From PALSA-555 sp963731625 (GTDB lineage: Bacteria > Actinomycetota > Acidimicrobiia > IMCC26256 > PALSA-555): DNA of 64,000 bases. The notes under the pieces are model-generated. The model worked only from the letters and a program-made list of their open reading frames with translations, was not told where the DNA came from and made no database searches. This document shows positions 47,769 to 56,941 of this stretch, piece after piece. The stretch lies in contig CAVSWH010000001.1 of NCBI GenBank assembly GCA_963731625.1, positions 1,116,001 through 1,180,000 on the forward strand, in the 5' to 3' direction. The translations under genes were made by a program, and so were the position numbers. The first letter of the stretch is position 1. Each line of letters opens with the position of its first letter.

Positions 47769-49324
47769 TCCAGCTCGGCTTCCCAGTTGCGGCCCTCGAG
47801 GTCCTCCTTCAGCGTGCGGAGAAATGCGGCCGCGTACGCGCCGTCGAAGGCCCGGTGGTCCCATGCGAGCGCCAGCATGCCTGTGTGCCGCACAGCGATC
47901 ACATCGGCGCCGTCGCCGTCGGTGATGACGGTTGGGCGCTTGCGGATCCCGTCGGTCGAGAGGATCGCGACCTGGGGCTGGCTGATGATGGGCAGGGTCA
48001 TGAACGTGCCGTAGGGCCCCGGGTTGGTGATCGTGAACGTCGCGCCGAGCACCTCGTCGGGTAGCAGCTGCTTGTCGCGGGCCCGGTCGGCGAGGTCTCG
48101 GATCTCCCGCGCGAGCAGCCGGAGGCGCTTCCCGTCGGCGTTGCGGACGACGGGCGCGACGAGGCCCTGAAAGTCGAGGTCGACGGCGATCCCGAGGTGC
48201 ACGGAGCGGTGCACGATGAGCGCGTCGTCGCCCACCGTCGCGTTGACGTGGGGGTACTGCTGGACGACGTCTCCGAAGGCGCGCGCCACGAACGGGAGGA
48301 ACGTGAGCGGGAAGCCCTCGCGGGCGCGCCAGTCGGCCTGCCGATGGTCCCGCAGACGAGCGATCCGCTCGAAGTCCACCTCGGTGGATGTGTACGCATG
48401 CGGGCTCGTCGCCTTCGAGCGCAGCATGTGCTCGGCGGTGCGTCGACGGATGTTGGAGAACGGGACAATCTGGTCGGCCTGGCCCTCGGGACCCACCACC
48501 CCGACGGGCAGCGGGGGAGGCTCGGGTGCGGCGCGGCGCGGGGGCCGGTGCCGGCGGTGGCGCGGCGATCCTCGCGGGGGGCGGTGCTGGCTCGGGCGGC
48601 GGCGCCGCAGGTGCCGGCGGCACCACCCGCGGGGGTGGCGGCGCGACGACGAGCGGCGGCTCCGGCGGCGCGGCGGCGGCGCGGGCGGCGGCGTCACCGT
48701 TGGGGCGGGCCGGCGGCGGCGACGGGCGGGGTCGCGGTCGTCGAGGCGCCGGCTCCTGCAGCGTCGAGGACGTCCTTGCGCGTGATGCGCCCGCCTTCGC
48801 CCGTGCCGCGGATCTGGGCGGCGTCGAGCCCGTGCTCGGCGATGAGACGCCGCACCACCGGCGACGTGAGCGCGGCTCCGGAGGCTGCGCTGGCGGGCGA
48901 CGAGGCGGGGGCGGGCGGCGGCGCAGGCTCGGGAGTGACCGGCCTGATCGGACGCGTGTCGTCGGCGACGGGTGCGACCGGCGCCGACGGGCGGCGCGAC
49001 GGGCGCGCTGGGCATCGGGCTCGCGATCTCCTCGGTCGGCGGCTCCGTGGCCGGCTCGGGCACCGCCGTCAACGTCGGCGCGGCGGCGCTCGGCGAGTCG
49101 CCGATCACGGCGAGGACAGTCCCGACGGCGGCGGTCTCGCCTTCCTTCACGCGGATCTCGGACAGGTAGCCGGCGCTCGGCGCGGGGACCTCGGAGTCGA
49201 CCTTGTCGGTCGACACCTCGAAGAGGGGCTGGTCGACCTCGACGCGGTCACCGACCTGCTTCAGCCAACGAGTGATGGTGCCCTCAGTGACGGTCTCACC
49301 GAGCTGGGGCATCGTGATGTCCAC
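47765..49324 (-). CDS. Dihydrolipoamide acyltransferase (E2) of a 2-oxoacid dehydrogenase complex (frameshifts in linker)
   Basis: Core of a lipoate-dependent complex, passing acyl groups from lipoyl-Lys to CoA. Residues 1-80 are a lipoyl domain with the modified Lys in FEVSTDKVDSEVP. An Ala/Pro linker is followed, in another frame, by a peripheral-subunit-binding domain (VVRRLIAEHGLDAAQIRG, GRITRKDVLDAAGA). The catalytic domain has the family start NIRRRTAEHML and ends with DHRAFDGAYAAAFL (HxxxDG). Frame changes lie between about 49010 and 48480. The E1 component is not in the window. It lies between E3 and lipB, so substrate and modification enzymes are co-transcribed. Confidence 0.92.
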   Translation of the reverse strand: MDITMPQLGETVTEGTITRWLKQVGDRVEVDQPLFEVSTDKVDSEVPAPSAGYLSEIRVKEGETAAVGTVLAVIGDSPSAAAPTLTAVPEPATEPPTEEIASPMPSAPVAPPVGAGRTRRRRHASDQAGHSRACAAARPRLVARQRSLRSRAHVAGGAASHRRARARRRPDPRHGRRRAHHAQGRPRRCRSRRLDDRDPARRRRRPAPTVTPPPAPPPRRRSRRSSSRRHPRGWCRRHLRRRRPSQHRPPRGSPRHRRHRPPRRAAPEPPPLPVGVVGPEGQADQIVPFSNIRRRTAEHMLRSKATSPHAYTSTEVDFERIARLRDHRQADWRAREGFPLTFLPFVARAFGDVVQQYPHVNATVGDDALIVHRSVHLGIAVDLDFQGLVAPVVRNADGKRLRLLAREIRDLADRARDKQLLPDEVLGATFTITNPGPYGTFMTLPIISQPQVAILSTDGIRKRPTVITDGDGADVIAVRHTGMLALAWDHRAFDGAYAAAFLRTLKEDLEGRNWEAELD

Positions 49325-49347
49325 CGGTACCTCCGGGGGGTGGGGGG

Positions 49348-50727
49348 TTAGCCGTGGAGTAGCCGACCGGTGAGCGCAAAGACCGACTCACCGAAGAGTT
49401 CGCTCAGGGTGGGGTGGGCATGGATGAGGGGCGCCAGGTCGTCGGCGGTGGCCTCCCAGTTCACCGCGAGGTAGCCCTCGGCGATGAGCTCGGTTGCCCA
49501 GGGCCCCACGATGTGGACGCCGAGCAGGCGGCCGCCGCGCTCCGCGACGATCTTCGCAATGCCGTCGGTCTCGCCGATGATCACGGCGCGACTGTTGCCG
49601 GCGAAGCGGTGGAGCGACGTGACGACGTCGTAGCCGCGCTGACGGGCCTGCTCCTCGGTCAGCCCGGCGAACGCGACCTCGGGGCGCGAGTAGATGCCCC
49701 AGGGCACGTTGTCGTAGTTGATGGGCGCGGGGTCCTCTCGGAGGATCGTCTTGACCGCGACGATGGCCTCCGAGAAGCCGACGTGGGCGAGCTGGGGCGT
49801 CGCGACGACGTCCCCGACGGCGTAGACCTCGGGCGGCGAGGCACGCAGGTGGTCGTCGACCTCGACGCAGCCGCCGGCATCGAGGCGGATGCCGGCCGCG
49901 TCGAGCCCGTCGCTCCGCGGCGCGCGGCCGATGCTGACGATCACCTTGTCGACGACGACGGTGGCGGCGCCGTCGGGCGACTCGAAGCCAACGGTGAGCT
50001 CTCGGGTCCCTTCGATGCTCGTGACGCGGATCCCGGAGTGACAGCTGATCCCGCGCTTCTTCAGCGAGCGCTCGAGGATGTCGGACGCGTCGGCGTCGGC
50101 GCCTGGGAGCACGCGAGGGAGCGCCTCGAGGAGCGTGACCTCGGACCCGAGGTCGCTGAGCAGCGACGCGAACTCGCAGCCGACCGCGCCGGCCCCGATG
50201 ATGGCGACGCGGGGCGGCACCTCCTCGAGTGCGAGCACGTGGTCGGAGTTCAGGATTCGCTGCCCGTCGAAGTCGAGCCCGGGGAGCGGGCGCGGTGAAG
50301 AGCCGGTCGCGACGATGAGGGCGTCACCGGTGAGCTCGGTGCCATCGCTGACGCGCACGTGATGGGAGGGCGCGTCCAGCACGCTGCCGGTGCCTTGCAC
50401 GACCGTGACCTTGCGTCCCTTCAGCAGCGTCTCGAGACCGCGGGTGAGGCGATCGATCACCTGCTGCTTGCGCGTCTGGCTCACGCGCAGGTCGAGCGCG
50501 GGCTGGCCGGCCTCCACGCCGAACTCCTTGGCCGCGCCGACGGTGCGGAGCACCTCCGCGGTCTGCAGCAGCTCCTTCGCCGGGATGCACCCGACGTGGA
50601 GGCAGGTGCCGCCGACCTGCGCCTCCTCGACCATCGCGATGTGGAGCCCGGCCGAGGCGCCGTACAGCGCGGCCGCGTAGCCACCGGGCCCGCCGCCAAG
50701 CACGACGACATCGAAGTGTTCCGCCAC
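49348..50727 (-). CDS. lpdA: Dihydrolipoyl dehydrogenase (E3)
   Basis: Reoxidises dihydrolipoamide using FAD and NAD+. 459 residues with VVLGGGPGGYAAALYGA (FAD), the redox disulfide GGTCLHVGCIP, VAIIGAGAVGCEFASLLSDL (NAD), VYAVGDVVATPQLAH and the C-terminal catalytic pair HAHPTLSE. GTG 50727 has AAGGAG upstream. First gene of the minus-strand lipoate operon. Confidence 0.95.
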   Translation of the reverse strand: MAEHFDVVVLGGGPGGYAAALYGASAGLHIAMVEEAQVGGTCLHVGCIPAKELLQTAEVLRTVGAAKEFGVEAGQPALDLRVSQTRKQQVIDRLTRGLETLLKGRKVTVVQGTGSVLDAPSHHVRVSDGTELTGDALIVATGSSPRPLPGLDFDGQRILNSDHVLALEEVPPRVAIIGAGAVGCEFASLLSDLGSEVTLLEALPRVLPGADADASDILERSLKKRGISCHSGIRVTSIEGTRELTVGFESPDGAATVVVDKVIVSIGRAPRSDGLDAAGIRLDAGGCVEVDDHLRASPPEVYAVGDVVATPQLAHVGFSEAIVAVKTILREDPAPINYDNVPWGIYSRPEVAFAGLTEEQARQRGYDVVTSLHRFAGNSRAVIIGETDGIAKIVAERGGRLLGVHIVGPWATELIAEGYLAVNWEATADDLAPLIHAHPTLSELFGESVFALTGRLLHG

Positions 50728-50790
50728 AACCGCTCCTTCTCTCGGCCCTCATTCTTCCCTATCGGTCCTGGCCTCTTGGCGATCCGGGTG

Positions 50791-50880
50791 TCAGCGGGCC
50801 AGCAGCACCTGGATGGCGGACGCTGCCAGGATGGCGACGGCGCACAGCGCCGCCAGCACGATCAGCGTCCGGGTGCTCAC
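50791..50880 (-). CDS. Very small single-helix membrane peptide
   Basis: A 29-residue frame from GTG 50880: a short polar start, then one hydrophobic helix (LIVLAALCAVAILAASAI) ending in LLAR. It lies between the E3 gene and a divergent glycosyltransferase. Composition and length fit a small membrane protein; no function is known and no clear ribosome-binding site was found. Confidence 0.45.
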   Translation of the reverse strand: MSTRTLIVLAALCAVAILAASAIQVLLAR

Positions 50881-51041
50881 GAGGTCATCTTGCTTGATCC
50901 GCGACGCGGCGCCCGGCTCAGCGTCGGACCGTCGGTAGGCTGCTCGACGGTGTCCTACGCGGTCTCGTCGACGGCGCGCCTCACGCTCGCCGCCAGGCGG
51001 CCAGCCCCGCGCTGGAGGACCCGACCGGCCGCCGCCGGCGG

Positions 51042-52218
51042 GTGACGGCGGGCGCACGGGCCGGCGGGGATCCCACGACGGCCCCCGGCCGGGGAGGCGA
51101 GACGGGGGCGCCGCTCCGGGTCGCCGTCGACGCGACGTCGCTGCTCGGTGTGCGGACTGGCGTGAGCCGGGTGACGAGCGGGCTGCTCGACGAGCTGGCA
51201 CGCCGCGAGGACGTCGCGGTGTCGGCGTACGCCGTGACCTGGCGGGGTCGCGAGCGCCTCGCTGCGTCCCTCCCCCGCGCCGTCCGGGCCGCCCCCCGGC
51301 CGTTCCCGGCGCGCGTCGACGCGCCTCTTCTGGCCCCGCGTGCGGTGGCCGTCGGTGGAGGGATGGACCGGCCCCGTCGATGTCGTGCACGCCACGAACT
51401 ACGTCGCCCCGCCGGCTCGCGTCCCCGTCGTCGTGTCGGTGCACGACCTCAGCTTCATCCGCTTCCCGGAGCTGTGCACCGGTGACGCGGCCCGCTATCC
51501 CGGCCTCGTCCAGGTCGCGATCGACCGCGGTGCCGTCGTGCACACCGACAGCGCGTTCGTCGCGGCCGAGGTCCGCGAGCACTACGGCGTGCCCGAGGAG
51601 CGGGTCGTGCACGTCGCGCCGGGGCTGGGCGGGGCGCCCGACGGCGACGCCCGGCGGGGGCGGACGCTCGCCGGTCACGACCGCTACGTGCTGGCGATCG
51701 GGACCGTGGAGCCGCGCAAGAACCTGCCCGTGCTCGTGGAGGCGTTCGACGTGCTCGCCGCCGAGGTACCCGATGTCGCGCTGGTGGTGGCCGGTCCCGA
51801 CGGGTGGGGCGTGACCGAGTTCACCGACGCCGTCGACCGCACGCGGCATCGTGATCGCATCCGGCGGCTCGGGTGGCTGGAGGACTCGGCGCGGGGCGAC
51901 CTGCTGGCCGGCGCGGCGGCGCTGGCCTATCCGTCGCGCTACGAGGGGTTCGGGTTCCCGCCGCTGGAGGCGATGCAAGCCGGCATCCCGGTCGTCGCCT
52001 CGACGGCGGGCTCACTGCCGGAGGTCCTCGGCGACGCGGCGGTGCTGGTCGACCCGACCGACGTCGAAGGGCTCGCCGCCGAGCTACAACGCGTCGTGAC
52101 CGACGACGCGGTCGCGGCCGACCTCGTGCGGCGCGGCCGTGCCCGCGCGGCCGGCTACCGCTGGGATCGAGCGGCCGACGGGTTCGTCGCGCTCTACCGC
52201 CGCGTCGCCGGGTCCTGA
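51042..52218 (+). CDS. Family 4 glycosyltransferase (one frameshift)
   Basis: About 391 residues. N-terminal domain: RVAVDATSLLGVRTGVSRVT, then after one extra base near 51320 FWPRVRWPSVEGW, VVHATNYVAPPARVPVVVSV. Donor domain: YVLAIGTVEPRKNLPVLVEA, VVAGPDGWG, and the EX7E motif in YPSRYEGFGFPPLEAMQAG. Resembles mannosyltransferases of the WbdA/MtfB type. It starts at GTG 51042 and stands alone, divergent from the lipoate operon. Confidence 0.87.
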
Positions 52219-52264
52219 CGAGCCGACCGGGTCGGGCACACGGCGCCGCCGGTACGCTGACGGC

Positions 52265-52859
52265 ATGACGACGCCGGCGTTCAAGGAGTGGGCGGTGATC
52301 GTGCGCGCCCTCCTCACGGGCGAGCAGATCCTCGACGTGCGCAAAGGCGGGTTGCGTGAGGACGGACGGCACTTCGCCGTCCAGGCGAACCGCTGCTGGC
52401 TATACCCCACGACCGAGCACCAGCGACACGAGCTGCTGAAGCCGGCGTACGAGCGGTGGGTGGCGGAGACGGAGGCGGCCGGCCCGGCCCCGGGCACCGT
52501 GCGGATCGAGGGCTGGGCCGACGTCGTCGCGTCGGTGACGCTGACCGACCCCGACGAGCTCGCCACGCTCGCCTCGAAGCTCATCTGGACGTCCGACTAC
52601 GTCAGCGCCCGACTCAACTGGAAGCGCCGAGACCCGCTCTGGGTGCTGGCGCTGCGGGTGCACCGCCTCGACGAGCCGCTCGTGGTGCCGTATCAGGAGG
52701 CCTACGGCGGCTGCACGTCGTGGGTCGACGTCGACGGGCTGCCCGACGACCCGGAACTCGGTGGCGAGCGAGCCCGCGATCAGCGACGAGAGCTTCACGG
52801 CCCGACTGCGGCTGACCGAGCAGCAGCTCGGACGCGAGTTCGAGACCGTCAGCGCCTGA
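52265..52859 (+). CDS. DUF1802-like protein (one frameshift)
   Basis: About 197 residues after removing one extra base near 52765. The opening FKEWAVIVRALLTGEQIL, then DVRKGGLREDGRHFAV and RCWLYPTTEHQRHELLKPAY match the pattern of DUF1802 proteins. No biochemical function is established for them. The C-terminal SDESFTARLRLTEQQL is in the next frame. TACGCT six bases before ATG 52265 indicates a leaderless transcript. Its stop is three bases from the convergent gene at 52863. Confidence 0.75.
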
Positions 52860-52862
52860 CCG

Positions 52863-53084
52863 TCAGCTCGCCTCGGCCGCCAGCCGGATCGACGGATGCG
52901 GGCGGTAGCCGCGATTGCGGGCCTCGGCCAGCGTGTCGGGCGCGAACGACGTGAACTGCTCGGATGTCATGAGCTCGTCGACCGCCGACGCGACCGACGG
53001 GTCGTCGACGTCGAGGTCGTAGACGGTCAGCGTGCGCTTGTCGCCGAGATAGCGGAAGCCGCTGAAACGGCCAGGTCGAGCCAT
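52863..53084 (-). CDS. Small hypothetical protein
   Basis: 73 residues starting GFRYLGDKRTLTVYDLDVDD and containing SFAPDTLAEARNRGY, a Pro/Arg-rich end (RPHPSIRL) and no cysteines or TM segment. I do not know its function. TACGAT eight bases before ATG 53084 suggests leaderless transcription. A strong hairpin and a short structured ORF lie just upstream on the same strand. Confidence 0.65.
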   Translation of the reverse strand: MARPGRFSGFRYLGDKRTLTVYDLDVDDPSVASAVDELMTSEQFTSFAPDTLAEARNRGYRPHPSIRLAAEAS

Positions 53085-53118
53085 CGCCGCGGATCGTATC
53101 CAGGCTCGGCCTCAACGC

Positions 53119-53150
53119 GATGGTGCGGGGCGCGAACGCCCCGCACCATC
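53119..53150 (-). terminator. Perfect 14-bp hairpin with tetraloop
   Basis: GATGGTGCGGGGCG and CGCCCCGCACCATC are perfectly complementary around a four-base loop. On the minus strand it follows the 13-codon ORF at 53303-53262 and precedes the promoter of the 73-residue gene, so it likely ends the short upstream transcript. No T-run follows in that direction. Confidence 0.6.
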
Positions 53151-53239
53151 AAAATCGGCTGCTTGCTGCATCGTCCGTTGCTACGGGAGGGACCGGTCCC
53201 CGCCGGGTGCGATGCCGGTGCGGCGTGTGAATTCCGCCT

Positions 53240-53315
53240 GGTGGTCCAGCCGGGGTACGACCTACGGGCCGCGCACCTCCAGGGTCCCATATCGATCATG
53301 CATGCGTGGACCACC
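53240..53315 (-). promoter_or_regulatory. SD-sequestering element around a 13-codon ORF
   Basis: On the minus strand GGTGGTCCA, directly joined to an AAAGGAGG ribosome-binding site, is perfectly complementary to TGGACCACC 58 bases further on. The short ORF lies between the arms. Pairing would cover part of the ribosome-binding site; translation of the ORF would break it. This resembles a translational attenuator, but no target within the same transcript is certain because a hairpin follows at 53150-53119. Confidence 0.5.
53262..53303 (-). CDS. 13-codon leader-like ORF
   Basis: ATG 53303 follows an exceptionally strong ribosome-binding site (AAAGGAGG, 10-base spacing) and encodes MHDRYGTLEVRGP before TAG. 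No run of a single regulatory amino acid is present. The strength of the ribosome-binding site compared with neighbours is the main reason to think it is translated. Confidence 0.45.
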   Translation of the reverse strand: MHDRYGTLEVRGP

Positions 53316-53353
53316 TCCTTTCCCTGGTAGCCACACTTGTAGCACGCCGACCG

Positions 53354-53809
53354 TCACCCCGACGGCGATTCACGATGGTCGCCGGCGTTGAGGTCCGGTG
53401 GCCCGACCGCGCCGATCGCCCGGAGGTACGCAAGCTGCGTCTCGACCACGCCGTGCACCTGCTCGGGGAGGTAGGCCTCGCCCGTCTCGGCCGACCGCTT
53501 CAGGATGTACGCGATCGTGTCCGGCCCACCGAAGACGACCGGGGCCAGCGGCCCCTCGTGGGTCCCGTTGCCCGTGATGCCGCGCTGGCGCAGGTACTCG
53601 AGCTCGAAGTCGAGGATCCGCCGCACGTCGCCCGGTGTGAGCGTCGCGGCCACCAGGTCGTCGAGCTGCTCGACGACGTAGTCGTACGCGTCATCCGGAT
53701 CGAAGAGCGCCGGAGGCGGCTCACGCGCGATCCGGCCGGCCTCTCGTACCACGAGGATGGCGGCGACCGCGACGACGAGGCCGAAGGCGAGCATGCCGGC
53801 CACGAGCAC
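53354..53809 (-). CDS. Membrane-anchored hypothetical protein
   Basis: 151 residues. One N-terminal transmembrane helix (MLAFGLVVAVAAILVV), then a soluble part with acidic helices: DPDDAYDYVVEQLDDLVAATL, DVRRILDFELEYLRQRG and YLPEQVHGVVETQLAYLRAIG. The DYVVEQLDDLVAATLTP...DVRRIL region recurs in uncharacterised actinobacterial proteins in my memory, without assigned function. GTG 53809 is the probable start. Confidence 0.68.
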   Translation of the reverse strand: MLVAGMLAFGLVVAVAAILVVREAGRIAREPPPALFDPDDAYDYVVEQLDDLVAATLTPGDVRRILDFELEYLRQRGITGNGTHEGPLAPVVFGGPDTIAYILKRSAETGEAYLPEQVHGVVETQLAYLRAIGAVGPPDLNAGDHRESPSG

Positions 53810-53871
53810 ACGCGCAGGCTACCGGCCGCGCCGCCGCCGCTCCGCGCCCGTCGCCCGCGGCGACGGCCGCG

Positions 53872-53979
53872 TCAGCCGACGGGACCGACGTGGAGCTGCG
53901 CCGCGATACCCAAGATGAGCGACGTGGCTGCCGCCAGCCAGGCGGTGCGCACGATCAGCTCCTCGGCGAGCGGGTTCAT
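53872..53979 (-). CDS. 35-residue membrane peptide
   Basis: ATG 53979 has a perfect AGGAGG seven bases upstream. The product MNPLAEELIVRTAWLAAATS continues as one hydrophobic helix (LILGIAAQL) and ends HVGPVG. The ribosome-binding site and membrane character make it a credible small protein. Function unknown. Confidence 0.6.
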   Translation of the reverse strand: MNPLAEELIVRTAWLAAATSLILGIAAQLHVGPVG

Positions 53980-54149
53980 CCGTCTGCCTCCTCGGCGCCC
54001 TTTGCGGGCGCGTGACCTCTCAATCGGCAGGCACTGCGCCCGACTGGAGGCACTCGCCGCTGTGCGACCGCAGGCGAGCTACTGCTCCGACCAGCGCCGA
54101 AGGTCCCGCCGCGTTATCGGGATGGCCCGACGTCGGCGTCGCGGACGGT

Positions 54150-54806
54150 TCAGCGCTTCGTGACCAGCACAAGATTCAGGTAGACCTCGACGGACGCGAC
54201 GTCGTGCCGGAGGCGAGCGCGCGCAGCCTCGGTCACGGCCGTCGGGCTGAACGGGTTCTCGCGAGCGGTCGTCGGCTCGTCGACGCTGTCGAGGAGGTCC
54301 TTCACCATCGCGACCGACGTGCCCGGTTCGCCGATGTCCTTCCCGCCGTACGCCACCCAGTACGCGGTCCCGGTGTCCTCGATCGCGTAGGTCCCCCCTG
54401 CGCGCACGTGGGGAAAGAGGGTCTCGAAGCTGGTGATGACCTGGTGCTGGTGATGCCCTCCGTCGTCCACGACGAGATCGAACCCGCCACCCGCGGACAC
54501 GAACGGGTCGACCAAGGCGGCAAGCTGCGCGGCGTCACCCTGGTCGGCGATCCAAATCGTCACCCCGAGCTCCGTCTCGAAACGGCGCACCGACGGATCG
54601 ATATCCACGCCGATGATCTCCGCGTGCGGGAGATAGCTCCTCCACAGCGCCAACGACGCGCCATCGAGCACGCCGATCTCGAGGAGGCGGAGTCGCTCCC
54701 GGCGTCGCCCGGCGAGCAGCCGCTCGTACTGCTCCAGGTACACGGTCGTCTTGTCGGTCCCGAACCGCCGAGCCAAGTCGCTCAGCGACGGCGCCCGGCG
54801 AATCAC
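54150..54806 (-). CDS. Class I methyltransferase (CmcI/MycE-like)
   Basis: 218 residues resembling sugar O-methyltransferases and cephalosporin-hydroxylase-type enzymes. Seen: LARRFGTDKTTVYLEQYERLL, LLEIGVLDGASLALWRSYLP (SAM loop), EIIGVDIDP, FDLVVDDGGHHQHQVITSFE (metal-binding Asp pair), and GGTYAIEDTGTAYWV. Starts at GTG 54806; no frame change. The local glycan is the likely substrate class. The gene is divergent from the GT4 at 54916. Confidence 0.85.
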   Translation of the reverse strand: MIRRAPSLSDLARRFGTDKTTVYLEQYERLLAGRRRERLRLLEIGVLDGASLALWRSYLPHAEIIGVDIDPSVRRFETELGVTIWIADQGDAAQLAALVDPFVSAGGGFDLVVDDGGHHQHQVITSFETLFPHVRAGGTYAIEDTGTAYWVAYGGKDIGEPGTSVAMVKDLLDSVDEPTTARENPFSPTAVTEAARARLRHDVASVEVYLNLVLVTKR

Positions 54807-54915
54807 GAGGACGGATCGTAGGGGGAGCCGAGGACGACGGCGGCGCGGTCCACCGGTCACCCGCGTTGCCCCCTGTGCAGGGAGCCCCCGCCTAGAGTCA
54901 CGGCGGAAGTCTGGA

Positions 54916-56165
54916 GTGGCGTTGCAGCATGGTGATGACGTCGCGCCCGCGTCGTCGGCGAGCGGCCAGCGGCCTCGACCGTCGCAGCGCTGCCTGATCT
55001 TCAACCCGTACTTCGCTGTCCTCGGGGGTGGCGAGCGGTACACCGTCGCCCTCGGTGAGGCGCTCCGACACGCGTACGACGTGACTTACGCGTCGTCGCT
55101 TCCGCCGCATCCGTACCTCGCCGGGCTGCTCGGCTTCCCGCCGCTCGATGTGATTTACCTCGAGCCGAGCCAGCTGCCCCGCGTCTCGCTGGATTATGAC
55201 CTCGTGGTCGCCATCACACTCCATCTTCCGCCCCCGTCCTTCGCGGCTCGGTCCGTCCTCGTCGTGCAGTTCCCACTCGATGCCCTGCCCCAAAGCTCGT
55301 GGCGCCGCTGGCTGACGGTCCACAAGCTTCGTCGCTACCACTGCGTCGTGTACTCGGACTTCGTCCGCCGCGAGCTTCGCCGGCGCTGGTGGGTTCGTGC
55401 CGACGTGCTGATGCCCGGCGTCGAGCTCGCCGAGCACCCAGGCGTCGAGAAGGAGAACCTCATCCTTTCGGTGGGGCGCTTCGTCGCCCGTGATGTCGAC
55501 GCGTGGAACAACAAACGGCAGGACGTCCTGATCGAAGCATTCGCGCAGCTGCCGCCCACGATTTCGCGCGTCGTGGCGGCTCGTGCTGGCCGGGGGCGCG
55601 GCGCCGTCGCCGGAGCTGGACGCGTTCGTCGACGCGCTCAGGGAACGCGCGATGGGGCTGAACGTCTCCTTCGAAGTGAACGTGCCGCCGCAGCAGCTCA
55701 GCGACCTGCTCGGCCAGGCGCGCCTGTTCTGGCACGCGGCGGGGTTTCAGCGACCGACCGACGCGCCCGAAAGTGCCGAGCACTTCGGCATGTCTACCGT
55801 CGAGGCGATGAGCCACGGCGCAGTGCCGCTCGTCTACGCCGACGGCGGTCAGCTCGAGATCGTCTCGGCGGATGTCGGCCGCCTGTGGCGCTCGGTCTCC
55901 GAGCTTGTGGAACAAACGACCGAGCTGATCGAAGGACCTCGGGCGGAGCTCGACGCGCTCAGCCGCGCCGCCCGGACTGCGAGCGAGCACTATGGGAGTG
56001 AGCGCTTCTCGCACGAGACCCGTCGGCTGCTCCGTGCATCACAACCCCGAACTATGGGCCGGGTGCGCCACGCGGTGCGTCGCGTGGACCGGACTCGACG
56101 TCGGATGCTGTACGGCCTCTATGTCCAGCGAGGGCGGCTGAGCGCCCGTCGCACCGGTGCCGAGG

Positions 56166-56179
<14 letters not shown>
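54916..56179 (+). CDS. Family 4 glycosyltransferase (one frameshift)
   Basis: About 420 residues after removing one extra base near 55585. The N-terminus has LIFNPYFAVLGGGERYTVAL, the Gly-rich acceptor loop of ALG11/WcfI-like enzymes, then VVQFPLDALPQSSWRRW. Donor domain: ILSVGRFVARDVDAWNNKRQ, LVLAGGAAPSPELDAFV, and AEHFGMSTVEAMSHGAVPLVY (EX7E type). A basic tail closes the protein. Start GTG 54916. It overlaps the convergent methyltransferase by 14 bases. Confidence 0.86.
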
Positions 56180-56867
<688 letters not shown>

Positions 56868-56941
56868 GACTCACCTCGGTGGTCGTGCGGTGGCCTTCCT
56901 GGTGGCAGCCGAACTCCAGCGTCGCGGGCCCGGGTACCCGG

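Noticed and set aside
45585..48626. One 1013-codon frame spanning part of E2, LipB-LipA and the PPOX gene
   Set aside because: The frame is an accident of reading through the E2 gene's other frame and a frame change in lipA. The PPOX gene and LipA have their own ends; only the LipB-LipA continuity is kept as real.
53307..53321. End of a 16S rRNA gene (plus-strand ACCTCCTTTC-like sequence)
   Set aside because: The match is limited to the complement of a Shine-Dalgarno sequence; no rRNA sequence precedes it, and the minus-strand ORF context explains it.
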